64,000 bases of DNA from Actinoallomurus bryophytorum (GTDB taxonomy: Bacteria; Actinomycetota; Actinomycetes; Streptosporangiales; Streptosporangiaceae), in NCBI RefSeq assembly GCF_006716425.1, contig NZ_VFOZ01000001.1:1-64000 (forward strand), in the 5' to 3' direction. A program made the translations under genes and the position numbers. The first letter of the stretch is position 1, and each line of letters opens with the position of its first letter. Positions 50,007 through 58,433 of the stretch are shown piece by piece. The notes beneath the pieces were generated by a model. That model searched no databases, was not told the DNA's origin, and saw nothing but the letters and a program-made list of their open reading frames with translations.

Positions 50007-50519
50007 TCACCGGACCGGAGACCGGTGCCGCGCCGGATGGGACAGGCGGGCGGCGACCAGGTATCGCGGTTCGGTGGCCGGGTGGCGCGGCGCCGCACCC
50101 GGGGGCCCGGCGGTGACCACGGGACGGTCCAGCCTCAGTCCGAGTTCCTGGAGGGGCAGCTCAGGATGGGGATGGAACGCCGCGAGCGCCTCTTCCACCT
50201 CGGGAATCGGGTAGCCGAAGAGGTCGATGTCGTGCCAGACGACCGGGACGTCCCCCGGCGTGGCCGGGACCGGGTCACCCTGCCGTCCGAAGCCGATCTC
50301 CTCCAGGCCGGGCTCTCCGGGAAGTCCTCCCCCGCAGGCACTGATGGTGAGGTCGCCGTACCGGGCCTCGAACGTCCACCCCCAGCCGCAGACCCACCCC
50401 TCGCGAACGTCGGCCAGCGTCGAGACCGACCACTGGGCCTCGCGCTCGGACATCCCGAACCTCAGCGTCCCCGCGCCGCACGGCAGCTCGACTCCGACCC
50501 GGGGAAGCAGCGTGAACAT
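50007..50519 (-). CDS. Hypothetical protein (GAG-TLRFGM type)
   Basis: 170 residues, soluble, no family name. The start MFTLLPRVGVELPCGAGTLRFGMSEREAQW resembles a small group of actinomycete proteins with LRFGMs-x-EV at that place. WHDIDLFGYPIPEVEEALAA follows in the C-terminal half. The last about 30 residues are Pro/Arg-rich and may be an unstable tail. ATG 50519 is chosen by likeness; the ribosome site is poor. It is 69 nt after a truncated ADP-ribosylglycohydrolase gene. Confidence 0.6.
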   Translation of the reverse strand: MFTLLPRVGVELPCGAGTLRFGMSEREAQWSVSTLADVREGWVCGWGWTFEARYGDLTISACGGGLPGEPGLEEIGFGRQGDPVPATPGDVPVVWHDIDLFGYPIPEVEEALAAFHPHPELPLQELGLRLDRPVVTAGPPGAAPRHPATEPRYLVAARLSHPARHRSPVR

Positions 50520-50588
50520 GCAGGGATTGTCCACCCGGTGCCCGCCCGGCACGCGGACGGCTCCACGGCCGCCGGGTGCCGGACACGG

Positions 50589-51083
50589 TCAGGCGTCCCA
50601 GGCGGTTCCGAGTGCCAGCAGGCGGTCGCGGTACTCGATGTCACGCACCCACTCACGCGGCCAGGCGTCCGCGCCGTGGTGCGCGCCGGCGAAGGCCCCG
50701 GCCAGAGCGGCGATGGAGTCGGAGTCACCCGAGGAGTACGCCGCCCGCCGGACCACCGCCCGCGGGTCCTCGGGCAGCAGCAGGAAGCAGTAGAGGCCGG
50801 TGGCGAACGCCTCCTCGGCGATCCAGCCCTCGCCGGTGGCAAGGCAGGGGTCGATCTCCGGGTCCGGAGCTGCCAAGGCCGCCTCGATCCGGTCCAGCAC
50901 GGCCAGGCACTCGTCCCAGCCGCGGGCGGTGAACGAGGCCCGGTCGGGGTCCCGCGCGCGCTCGGCCAGATCTCCCAGCCATTCGGCGCGGTAGACGGAG
51001 CGGTTCTGGCGGGCGTACGCGCGCAGTGCGGGCAGCAGGTCGGCGAGCGCGATGCCCTGGGCCCCTGTCGCCGCCTTACCCAC
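50589..51083 (-). pseudogene. ADP-ribosylglycohydrolase-like, C-terminal part only
   Basis: 164 codons matching the C-terminal half of the ADP-ribosylglycohydrolase (DraG/ARH) family: GWIAEEAFATGLYCFLLLPEDPRAVVRRAAYSSGDSDSIAALAGAFAGAHHG contains the late metal-binding GDSDS motif, and DIEYRDRLLALG follows. The N-terminal half with the first acidic metal ligands is missing: only 93 bp lie between its possible GTG start and the next gene, with no matching sequence in any frame. It is therefore probably a 5'-truncated relic, unlikely to be active; a short stand-alone protein cannot be excluded. Confidence 0.65.
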
Positions 51084-51176
51084 GCCGTGATGCCTCCCGG
51101 CCGAAGTCGACGGATCCTGTCGAAGACCCGAAGTCGATCACGCGAAGGGTAGACCCCGCCTGAGCGTTCGTCGCCG

Positions 51177-52283
51177 TTAGCCGAGGTCGGCGATGGCGGC
51201 GACCGGGCCGCCGCCCGAGGGGCCCTGGTGGACGGCGGCGACCGAGACGAACGCGGCGGGGTCGCCGGTGACCGACGCCGTGACGCCGCCGACGCAGGCC
51301 TTGATCTGGCGGTGCCAGTGCACGTCGGAGTCGTCCAGCATGATGTTGCGCCGTCCGCGTACCGAGCCGGTCGGGTCCGCCTCGCACTTGAGGAACACGT
51401 TGACGAGGCGGTCGCCCAGGTCGCTGTGGTGCGGGCGTTCGGGCAGGTCGAGGCCGCTCGAGCGGATCGCCTCCCAGATGCCGTCCGCGTCCAGGGCGTC
51501 CTTCATGACGCTGTGGCCGATGCGGTAGCGCCCGCCGATGCCGGCCACGTTGCCGACGACGACGATCTGGGCGCGGTCCAGTTCGACACCCGACGAGCAC
51601 GAGGCGACCGAGGAGTACAGCGACAGGTCCTTGTGGATCTGCGCCGCCGACGGCATCTCGATCTCCCCGAGCGCCACGGCGATGCCGAGTGCCGTCGTGG
51701 AGTTGGAGATGTCCATCGACTTGAGGGTGTCCTCGGTGAAGACGTCGTGACCGCGGCGCTTGGCGTCGTTGATCGTGTCCAGGGTGAGCAGCGGCGTCTT
51801 GGTCTGCACGTAGTGGACGTCGGCGGGATCCTGGATGCCGGCGGCCTTCATCGCGTCGCGTACCCCGGCGGCGACCTTCTCGACCATCGGCGGACGGCCG
51901 ATGTCCTCGGGCAGGATCACCTCGCTCATCGCGACGCCGACGGACACGCGGGGCTCGCCGCTCACCGGCGCGCCGGCCGGGTCGCAGGTCGCGAAGATCG
52001 TGGCGTGCGGGCTGAGCACGCCGTCCGTGCCGCCGGACCACACGAGCGGCACCTGGGCGGCCTCCTCCGGCGTACGGCTGCCCTTGGCGACCAGAACCTC
52101 GCGGAACGCGCGGTCGGCGAGGATGCGGGTGTAGTCGTTGACGCCGCCGTTGCCCTCGGTCTTGCCGACCACCGCGAGGACGCGGTCCGCCTCGATCACG
52201 CCGTCGTCGATCAGCCGGGCCAGCCCCGAGGCGTCCGTGACGCTCTCGATGGCGACCTTGCGTACCTCAATCGGGTCCGGCAT
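51177..52283 (-). CDS. Ring-opening amidohydrolase (cyanuric acid amidohydrolase/barbiturase)
   Basis: 368 residues of the AtzD/barbiturase family, a fold unique to these enzymes built of three similar units. Each unit has a Lys-Ser pair: K41 (VGKTEGNG) with S83 (VWSGGTDG); K162 (VQTKTPLL) with S230/S231 (SCSSGVEL); K299 (FLKCEAD) with S356 (GPSGGGP). It hydrolyses a cyclic ureide, cyanuric acid to carboxybiuret or barbiturate to ureidomalonate; sequence alone does not tell which. It follows a carbamate kinase gene by 4 nt, implying joint function in ureide nitrogen use. Confidence 0.92.
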   Translation of the reverse strand: MPDPIEVRKVAIESVTDASGLARLIDDGVIEADRVLAVVGKTEGNGGVNDYTRILADRAFREVLVAKGSRTPEEAAQVPLVWSGGTDGVLSPHATIFATCDPAGAPVSGEPRVSVGVAMSEVILPEDIGRPPMVEKVAAGVRDAMKAAGIQDPADVHYVQTKTPLLTLDTINDAKRRGHDVFTEDTLKSMDISNSTTALGIAVALGEIEMPSAAQIHKDLSLYSSVASCSSGVELDRAQIVVVGNVAGIGGRYRIGHSVMKDALDADGIWEAIRSSGLDLPERPHHSDLGDRLVNVFLKCEADPTGSVRGRRNIMLDDSDVHWHRQIKACVGGVTASVTGDPAAFVSVAAVHQGPSGGGPVAAIADLG

Positions 52284-52287
52284 GTCC

Positions 52288-53235
52288 TCACCCTTCTATG
52301 ACTGTTCCGGCCTTGCCGTCCACGGCGTCGCCGATGAGCTCCAGCGACGTGATCGCCGCACGTTTTCCGCCCGCCGAGACGAACCGCACGATCGCCTCGA
52401 CCTTGGGTCCCATGCTGCCGCCGGCGAAGTGTCCCGCGGCGGCGTACTCCCGCAGCCGGGCCACGGTCGTACGGCCGATGGGCTTCTCGTCCGGAGTGCC
52501 GTACCCGGCCATGGCGTACTCGACGTTCGTGGCGATGACGAGGGTGTCCGCGCCCACGTGCCGGGCCAGCAGCTGGGCGGCGAGGTCCTTGTCGATGACC
52601 GCCTCGACGCCGTGGTACCCGCCGTCCGCGCGCACCACCGGCACGCCGCCGCCACCGGCCGCCACGACGACGAACCCCGCCGCGAGCAGCGCGTCCACGG
52701 CGGGCGCGTCGAGGATCTCCAGGGGCTCCGGTGAGGCCACGACCCGGCGCCAGCCCTTGGCACCGAACGACCGCCAGCTCTGGCCGAGCGCGCCGAACCG
52801 CTCGGCGTCGCGTGCGGAGAAGTAGCGGCCCACGGGCTTGACCGGGTCGGTGAAGCCGGGGTCGGCGGCGTCCACCAGGGTGCGGGTCACGACCACCGCC
52901 ACCTGCCGGTCGACGTCACGCGCGGCCAGGGCTCCCCGCAGGGCGTTGAGCACGAGGAACCCGATCGTGGCCTGGGTCTGCGCCCCGCACCAGTCGAGCG
53001 GCACCGGCGGCACCACGCGCGCCGCGAGCTGGTTCTTGATCAGCAGATTGCCGACCTGCGGGCCGTTGCCGTGGGTCAGTACGACCTGCGCGCCGCTCGC
53101 GACCAGGTCCGCGACCGGCTCGACGGCGACCTCGACGGCACGCCGCTGGGCGTCCGGCGTGGCGCTGCCGTCCGGCCCGGTCATCGCGTTGCCCCCGAGG
53201 GCGATGACGACGCGCTCGCGATTCGCCGTGGTCAC
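52288..53235 (-). CDS. arcC: Carbamate kinase
   Basis: 315 residues of the amino-acid-kinase fold. Seen: [49 protein letters not shown] and [14 protein letters not shown], the family blocks with the active-site lysines. It makes ATP and carbamate from carbamoyl phosphate and ADP, or the reverse. No arginine deiminase genes are nearby; it pairs with the ring-opening amidohydrolase 4 nt downstream. GTG 53235 lacks a clear ribosome site. Confidence 0.95.
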   Translation of the reverse strand: MTTANRERVVIALGGNAMTGPDGSATPDAQRRAVEVAVEPVADLVASGAQVVLTHGNGPQVGNLLIKNQLAARVVPPVPLDWCGAQTQATIGFLVLNALRGALAARDVDRQVAVVVTRTLVDAADPGFTDPVKPVGRYFSARDAERFGALGQSWRSFGAKGWRRVVASPEPLEILDAPAVDALLAAGFVVVAAGGGGVPVVRADGGYHGVEAVIDKDLAAQLLARHVGADTLVIATNVEYAMAGYGTPDEKPIGRTTVARLREYAAAGHFAGGSMGPKVEAIVRFVSAGGKRAAITSLELIGDAVDGKAGTVIEG

Positions 53236-53259
53236 GAGGGTGAACCTAGCCTTTCCGTA

Positions 53260-53300
53260 GGCCGCTGCTCTTGGGCAGAGTATGCCCAAGAGCAGCGGCC
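53260..53300. terminator. Perfect 18-bp hairpin
   Basis: Left arm 53260-53277, loop GAGTA (53278-53282), right arm 53283-53300; all 18 pairs match. It lies 25 nt after the stop of the CU044_5270-type gene and 24 nt before the carbamate kinase GTG on the same strand, so it separates the two transcripts. No U-tract follows on the minus strand. Confidence 0.8.
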
Positions 53301-53325
53301 TCCCTTGGCGGAATCAGAGCATGAT

Positions 53326-54408
53326 TCAGGGCCGGTCGCCCAGCCGCCCGGCCCAGCCCATCGACCGGTAGGCCTCGGAGAGCCGGGGATACCGCGCGCC
53401 CATGGCCCACGACTCGTGGGCGAGGAGCGCTCCGGACCGCTGGTCGACGATCAGCCGGGACTCACCGTCGGAGTCGGGCAGGGCCAGTGCCGTTCCCGCC
53501 CGGCCCAGGCGGTCCTTGGCGGCGCCGGCGTTCTTGATGCCCGGCAGGCCGGCGAGCACCCGGTAGAGCGCGGCCTTGGTGCCCGGGGTGATCGGCCCGG
53601 CGAGGAGGTCCGCCGCGGTCTCCCAGACGTAGAGCGTGAAGCCGTCCGCGCCGGCGTGGTCGGCGCGGAACCGCCGGTTGAGATCGGCTTCGAGCCGTGG
53701 CGCGCTCGTCGGCAGCTTCCGCAGGGCGGCCATGGTGACCTGCCTGCCGCCGATCGTGAAGCGGAGCGGAATGCCGTAGTCGTTCACCGAGCGCTTCTGT
53801 GGCGTGAGGAGCTCGGGCGAGCCGGCCGCCTTCCACTTCGCCTCGTCCGCCTTGGTGGGAAAGGTGGTCTGGGAGCCGATGCCGGTGATGGTCCGGCTGC
53901 GATCGCTCCCGTCGCGGGCGATCCACGACTCCTGGCCGGTGGAGACGAAACCCCCGTACGGCAGCTTGGTGACGGCCGGCGGGCGAATACGCCCGGTCTT
54001 CGTCCTCTGCGGCCTTCCGAGGAGCTGGTCGACGTAGGACGAGGTGCGCTCGTCGGTGTACCAGTAGCGGCCCGAGGTCGCCGGCGCCTTGGCCGCGGAC
54101 ACGGCGCTGGCCAGCAGGACGGTACGCGCGTCCAGCCGCCTGGGCGCCGCCGTGGGGCGGCGGACGTGGTGGTCCTCTCCGCCGGAGCCGGTCACGACGA
54201 CGACGGCGGCCGCGGTGGCCACGGACGCGGCGGCGGCTCCGGCGATCAGAAGCCGGGGGGCGATCCGCCGTTTCGCCGGTATCGCCCGCGGCGTCGCGAA
54301 GGCGGCGGCGAGATCGGTCTCGCGGCGGGCGGCGTGCGCCTCGGCGCCGAGGTGGTCGAGGGCGGCGGGCCGCAGCGCGACGAACGCCGATTCATGTGTG
54401 CTCTTCAT
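53326..54408 (-). CDS. CU044_5270-family membrane protein, sigma partner
   Basis: 360 residues. A cytoplasmic N-terminus with THESAFVALRPAALDHLG-type start is followed by one membrane segment (about 52-72) and an extracellular domain with WYTDERTSSYVDQL and late GIKNAGAAKDRLGRAGTAL and SRLIVDQRSGALLAHE. This layout is typical of the CU044_5270 family that accompanies an actinobacterial sigma factor. An anti-sigma role is inferred from topology and the 4-nt overlap with the sigma gene (ATGA). No zinc-binding anti-sigma motif is present. Confidence 0.85.
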   Translation of the reverse strand: MKSTHESAFVALRPAALDHLGAEAHAARRETDLAAAFATPRAIPAKRRIAPRLLIAGAAAASVATAAAVVVVTGSGGEDHHVRRPTAAPRRLDARTVLLASAVSAAKAPATSGRYWYTDERTSSYVDQLLGRPQRTKTGRIRPPAVTKLPYGGFVSTGQESWIARDGSDRSRTITGIGSQTTFPTKADEAKWKAAGSPELLTPQKRSVNDYGIPLRFTIGGRQVTMAALRKLPTSAPRLEADLNRRFRADHAGADGFTLYVWETAADLLAGPITPGTKAALYRVLAGLPGIKNAGAAKDRLGRAGTALALPDSDGESRLIVDQRSGALLAHESWAMGARYPRLSEAYRSMGWAGRLGDRP

Positions 54409-54962
54409 GACTTCTCCAAGGATCCGCTGGTCCGTCCGGCGGCGAGTGAGGCGGCGGGGATACGGGACGGCGCGCCGTCGAAGGCCCTGGCCAGCCGGCG
54501 GCGGGCCCGGTGCAGCCGGACGAAGAACGCCGCGGCCGAGCAGCCGACCACCGTGGCGGCCTCACGGGGGCTCAGGCCGTGCCACATGACGAGCGCGAGC
54601 ACCTCGAGGTCACGCTCGGAGAGGGAGGCGATGGCGGCCAGGGCACTGTCGCGTGCGATGACGTGGTCGGCCACGTCCCACGCCGCCAGGTCCTCCGGTG
54701 TGGTCAGCGCGGCGACCCGGTCGGCCAGCGCCCGCCGCCGGTTGCCGCTGTCACGCTGCTGGCGCATGAGGTTGCGGGCCACGCCGAGCAGCCACGGCAA
54801 CGGCGTGTCCGGCACGTCGTCCAGCCGCCGCCACGCGATCAGGAAGGTCTCACTGGCCACGTCGTCGGCGGTGTCCCGCCCGGCATGGGCCAGCGCGTAC
54901 GCGAAGACCCGCCGGTGGTGCTCGTCGTAAAGCTCGGTGAACCGTTTCTCTGGATCGTCCAC
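54405..54962 (-). CDS. RNA polymerase sigma factor, ECF type
   Basis: 185 residues with only regions 2 and 4. Region 2: FTELYDEHHRRVFAYALAHAGR, then DVASETFLIAWRRLDDVP and PWLLGVARNLMRQQ. Region 4: LSERDLEVLALVMWHGLSPREAATVVGCSAAAFFVRLHRARRRL with the helix-turn-helix. GTG 54962. Co-transcribed with the CU044_5270 gene that follows. Target promoters are not visible. Confidence 0.95.
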   Translation of the reverse strand: MDDPEKRFTELYDEHHRRVFAYALAHAGRDTADDVASETFLIAWRRLDDVPDTPLPWLLGVARNLMRQQRDSGNRRRALADRVAALTTPEDLAAWDVADHVIARDSALAAIASLSERDLEVLALVMWHGLSPREAATVVGCSAAAFFVRLHRARRRLARAFDGAPSRIPAASLAAGRTSGSLEKS

Positions 54963-55023
54963 GAAATCTCGTCCTCAGGGGTCGATGACCTTTCGTGGAG
55001 TACTCACGTAAAGCGGCCCGCGT

Positions 55024-56196
55024 TTACACCGAGATCCGGCCCAGTCGCATCCGCGCGTCGTCGATGACCTCGTCGCGCTTGCAGAAGGCGAACCGGACGT
55101 ACGGGTCGCCGGCGTCGGAGTCGTAGAAGACCTGGGCGGGGATGGCGACGATGCCCGCGCGTTCGTGCAGTACGCGGCAGAAGTCCTGCCCGTCCACGAA
55201 ACCGAGCGGACGGACGTCGGCCTGGACGAAGTAGGTGCCCTGGGACCGCAGCGCGGTCAGGCCGGCCGCCTCGATGCCCTCGGTCAGCCGGTCGCGCTTG
55301 GACTGCAGCGAGGTCCGCAGCGCCTCGACCCAGTCCAGCTCGCCGCCCAGCGCGTACGCGACGGCGCGCTGGTAGGGGGCGCTCGCGGTGAAGGTGAGGA
55401 ACTGCTTCACGGTCTGGGCCGCGCGGACGAACTCCGGCGGCGCGGTGATCCAGCCGGTCTTCCAGCCGGTGACCGAGAACGTCTTGCCCGCCGAGGAGAT
55501 CGCCACCGTACGCTCGCGCATGCCGGGCAGCGTGGCGATCGGCACGTGCTCGGCGTCGTCGAAGGTCAGGTACTCATACACCTCGTCGGTGACCGCGACC
55601 AGGTCGTGCCGCCGGCAGAGGTCCGCGACGATCTCGAGCTCGTCGCGGGAGAAGACCGTGCCGGTCGGGTTGTGCGGGGAGTTGAGCAGGATCAGCCGGG
55701 TGCGCGGGGTGACGGCGGCGCGGAGCTCGGCCGGGTCGAAGGTGAACCGGTCGCCCGAGGGCCGCAGCGTGACCGGGCGGCGCACGGCGCCGGCCAGGGC
55801 GATGCACGCCGCGTACGAGTCGTAGTACGGCTCGAAGACGATGACCTCGTCGCCGGTGTCGGCGAGGGCGAGGAGCGTCGCGGCGATGGCCTCGGTGGCG
55901 CCGACCGTGACGAGCACCTCGCCGTCGGGGTCGTAGGTCAGGCCGTAGCGTTCGGCGCGCTGGGCGGCGACCGCCTCGCGCAGCTCCGGCAGGCCGGGGC
56001 CGGGCGGATACTGGTTGGCGCCGCCGCGGATCGCCTCGACGGCCGCCTCGAGCAGCTTGGCGGGGCCGTCCGTGTCGGGGAACCCCTGGCCGAGGTTGAC
56101 CGCGCCGGTGCGGTTCGCCAGCGCCGTCATCTCGGCGAACACGGTGGTGCCGAAGCCCTGCATCCGCGCGACCAGCGGATCGATGTTGACCGTCAC
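55024..56196 (-). CDS. Class I/II PLP-dependent aminotransferase
   Basis: 390-residue fold-type I aminotransferase. Seen: VNLGQGFPDTDGP, GGANQYPPGPGLPELREAVA, LLNSPHNPTGTVF, VTDEVYEYLTFD, and SSAGKTFSVTGWKTGW with the PLP lysine. This blend (GQGFPD, NQYPPGPG) resembles the KAT/MtnE-like and DapC-like aminotransferases of actinobacteria; substrate not determined. GTG 56196 has no strong ribosome site. It is divergent from a nitrilase-family gene (79 bp), a pairing often seen with KAT and omega-amidase. Confidence 0.9.
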   Translation of the reverse strand: MTVNIDPLVARMQGFGTTVFAEMTALANRTGAVNLGQGFPDTDGPAKLLEAAVEAIRGGANQYPPGPGLPELREAVAAQRAERYGLTYDPDGEVLVTVGATEAIAATLLALADTGDEVIVFEPYYDSYAACIALAGAVRRPVTLRPSGDRFTFDPAELRAAVTPRTRLILLNSPHNPTGTVFSRDELEIVADLCRRHDLVAVTDEVYEYLTFDDAEHVPIATLPGMRERTVAISSAGKTFSVTGWKTGWITAPPEFVRAAQTVKQFLTFTASAPYQRAVAYALGGELDWVEALRTSLQSKRDRLTEGIEAAGLTALRSQGTYFVQADVRPLGFVDGQDFCRVLHERAGIVAIPAQVFYDSDAGDPYVRFAFCKRDEVIDDARMRLGRISV

Positions 56197-56274
56197 GCGG
56201 CTCAGGGTAACAACGCGGACAGGAGCGGCCTCGGGCCTGTGCCACAGTGGAAGCCGGCGGCGGAGGAGTACGCG

Positions 56275-57069
56275 ATGCGAGTGGCCCTGTGTCAGATCAT
56301 GGTCGGCGACGACCCCAAGGAGAACCTGGAGCGGGCCCGCGAGGCCCTGGCCGAGGCCGCGGGCGCGGACCTGGCGATCCTCCCCGAGGCGGCGCTGGTG
56401 CGGTTCGGCGGCGACCTCGCCGCCGTCGCCGAGCCCCTGGACGGGCCATGGGTGACGGGCCTGGCCGAGGCGGCGCGCGAACACGGCATCGCGGTGATCG
56501 CGGGCGTGTTCGAGCCGGCCGACGCCGGCCGGGTCTTCAACACGGCCGTGGCGATCGACGCGTCCGGCGAGCTCGTCGGCTCGTACCGGAAGATCCACCT
56601 GTTCGACGCCTTCCACGACCGGGAGTCGGAGTTCGTCGACTCAGGCGACGCGCCGGTGGTGGTCGAGCTGTGCGGCGTACGGATCGGGCTGATCACCTGC
56701 TACGACATCCGGTTCCCCGAACTCGCGCGCGCCCTGGTCGACGCGGGCGCGGAGATGTTCGCGGTGATCGCCGCCTGGGCGCAGGGCCCGTTCAAGGAGG
56801 AGCACTGGGTCACGATGGTGCGCGCCCGCGCGATCGAGAACACCATCTGGGTGGCCGCGACGGGCAAGGCCCCGGACCGTACGGCACCGCCGAGGGGACG
56901 ACCGGGCGGCGTGGGCCGGAGCATGCTCGTGGACCCGATGGGCGTGGTCCAGGCCGACCTGGGCCCCTCGCCGTCCGTACGGGTGATGGAGATGGACCTG
57001 AGCACCACCGAACAGGTACGCAAGGTCCTTCCGTCGCTCTCCCACCGCCGTCCTGACCTGCTGGGCTGA
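56275..57069 (+). CDS. Carbon-nitrogen hydrolase (nitrilase family, Nit2-like)
   Basis: 264-residue amidase with the Glu-Lys-Cys triad: E38 (ILPEAALV), K106 (YRKIHLFDAF) and C142 (ITCYDIRFPEL). The KIHLFD and YDIRFPE blocks are typical of Nit/omega-amidase members that hydrolyse alpha-keto acid amides. Divergent from an aminotransferase, supporting a transaminase/omega-amidase pair that recycles glutamine- or asparagine-like substrates (inference). ATG 56275 with GGAGGAG upstream. Its stop is 2 nt from the convergent permease stop. Confidence 0.93.
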   Translation: MRVALCQIMVGDDPKENLERAREALAEAAGADLAILPEAALVRFGGDLAAVAEPLDGPWVTGLAEAAREHGIAVIAGVFEPADAGRVFNTAVAIDASGELVGSYRKIHLFDAFHDRESEFVDSGDAPVVVELCGVRIGLITCYDIRFPELARALVDAGAEMFAVIAAWAQGPFKEEHWVTMVRARAIENTIWVAATGKAPDRTAPPRGRPGGVGRSMLVDPMGVVQADLGPSPSVRVMEMDLSTTEQVRKVLPSLSHRRPDLLG

Positions 57070-57071
57070 GA

Positions 57072-58400
57072 TCACGTGCCTGCCGGGCCGCGGCGGCCGG
57101 CCACGGCGTAGACGACCGCGCCGGCCGCGAGCCACACCGCCGCGATGATCTTTGCCAGGGTGGTCGCCGAGACCATGATCCAGATCGAGACGGCCGCGCC
57201 CACCGCCGGGATCACCAGGTGGGGTATCCACAGGCGGCTGCCGTGCCGGATGACGAAGTAGCCGACCACCGAGACGTGGAGCAGGGTGAATGCCGCCAGT
57301 GCGCCCATGTTCACGATCGAGACGAGCACGTCCAGGCCGTCGGAGCGGCGTGCCGCCCACACCGAGACGACCATGCTGATCGCGGCCGTCGTCAGCAGGG
57401 CCGCACGTGGCACCTGGGACCTGGCGTCCACCGAGGCCAGGGCCTTGGGCAGGCCGCGGTCGCGCGCCATGCCGTACAGCAGGCGTGAGGCGGCGGCCAC
57501 GGCCGCCATCGCGGTGAACGCCGGGCCGATGCCCTTCACGACCGCGAACGTCTTCTGCATCCACGGTCCGATCGCGATCTTCGTCATGGTGTAGAACGCG
57601 GTGCCCTGGTCGGCGGGCACCTGGGCGAGGTGCTGCGGGCTGACCGGCATGAGCAGCCCGGCCAGGTAGGTCTGCACGACGAAGAGCAGCCCCGCCACGG
57701 CCAGGCAGAACAGCACGGCCCGCCCGACCTGGCGCTCGTCGCCGGTGTTCTCCTCGGCGAAGGAGGCGATCGCGTCGAAGCCGAGGAAGGACAGCACCGC
57801 GACCGAGACGGCGCCCATCACCGCGGCCGTGGTGGTGCCGCCCACGCCGAGGACGGGCGAGGTCCACGGGCGGGCCGGGCCGTGCGCGATGAGCACGACG
57901 ATCGCGGCGACCACGAACACGGCCAGCAGCACGATCTCCACCACGAGGACGACGAACCCGACCCGCGCGGCGAGGTGCACGCCGACGAGGTTCAGGACCG
58001 TCGTCGAGACGAACGCGATCGCGGTGAACACCCAGGCGGGCACCGAGGGCACCAGCGAGTGCAGCGCGATCCCGCAGAACAGGTAGCCCACCGCCGGGAT
58101 CAGCAGGTAGTCCAGCATCGCCAGCCAGCCGGCCGCGAAGCCGGCGGGCCGTCCGATGCCGATGCTCGCGTAGGCGTAGACCGACCCGGCGTGCGGCACC
58201 TGCCGTGACATCTGCGCGTACGATAGGGCGGTGAAGGCCATCGCGAAGGTCGCCACGACGTAGACGAGCGCGACCGAACCGAGACTCTTGGCGTCGAGGA
58301 CGCCGAAGACGCCCACCGGGGCCAGCGGCCCGATGAACAACAGCCCGTAGACGATCAGGTCGCCCGACGACAGACTGCGGCGAAGGACCTGCGGCTCCAT
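57072..58400 (-). CDS. APC-superfamily amino acid permease
   Basis: 442 residues, about 12 membrane segments. Seen: SSGDLIVYGLLFIGPLAPVGVFG at the start, SYAQMSRQVPHAGSVYAYASIGIG in segments 2-3, and FLGFDAIASFAEENTGDERQVGRAV, the APC consensus. Substrate unknown; likely an amino acid or amine. Ends tail-to-tail with the nitrilase gene (2-nt gap, no terminator). Possibly in one transcript with the CoA-transferase relic upstream (33 nt). Confidence 0.92.
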   Translation of the reverse strand: MEPQVLRRSLSSGDLIVYGLLFIGPLAPVGVFGVLDAKSLGSVALVYVVATFAMAFTALSYAQMSRQVPHAGSVYAYASIGIGRPAGFAAGWLAMLDYLLIPAVGYLFCGIALHSLVPSVPAWVFTAIAFVSTTVLNLVGVHLAARVGFVVLVVEIVLLAVFVVAAIVVLIAHGPARPWTSPVLGVGGTTTAAVMGAVSVAVLSFLGFDAIASFAEENTGDERQVGRAVLFCLAVAGLLFVVQTYLAGLLMPVSPQHLAQVPADQGTAFYTMTKIAIGPWMQKTFAVVKGIGPAFTAMAAVAAASRLLYGMARDRGLPKALASVDARSQVPRAALLTTAAISMVVSVWAARRSDGLDVLVSIVNMGALAAFTLLHVSVVGYFVIRHGSRLWIPHLVIPAVGAAVSIWIMVSATTLAKIIAAVWLAAGAVVYAVAGRRGPAGT

Positions 58401-58433
58401 CGACGTCCCCCCGGAATCAGTGCGCCCCGCAGG

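Noticed and set aside
50527-50535. TTGTCCACC, close to an actinomycete DnaA box
   Set aside because: Single imperfect occurrence next to a small gene, with no cluster of boxes; no oriC features in the window.
57225-57233. TATCCACAG, partly like a DnaA box
   Set aside because: Inside the permease coding sequence, incomplete, with none of the element's other parts nearby.
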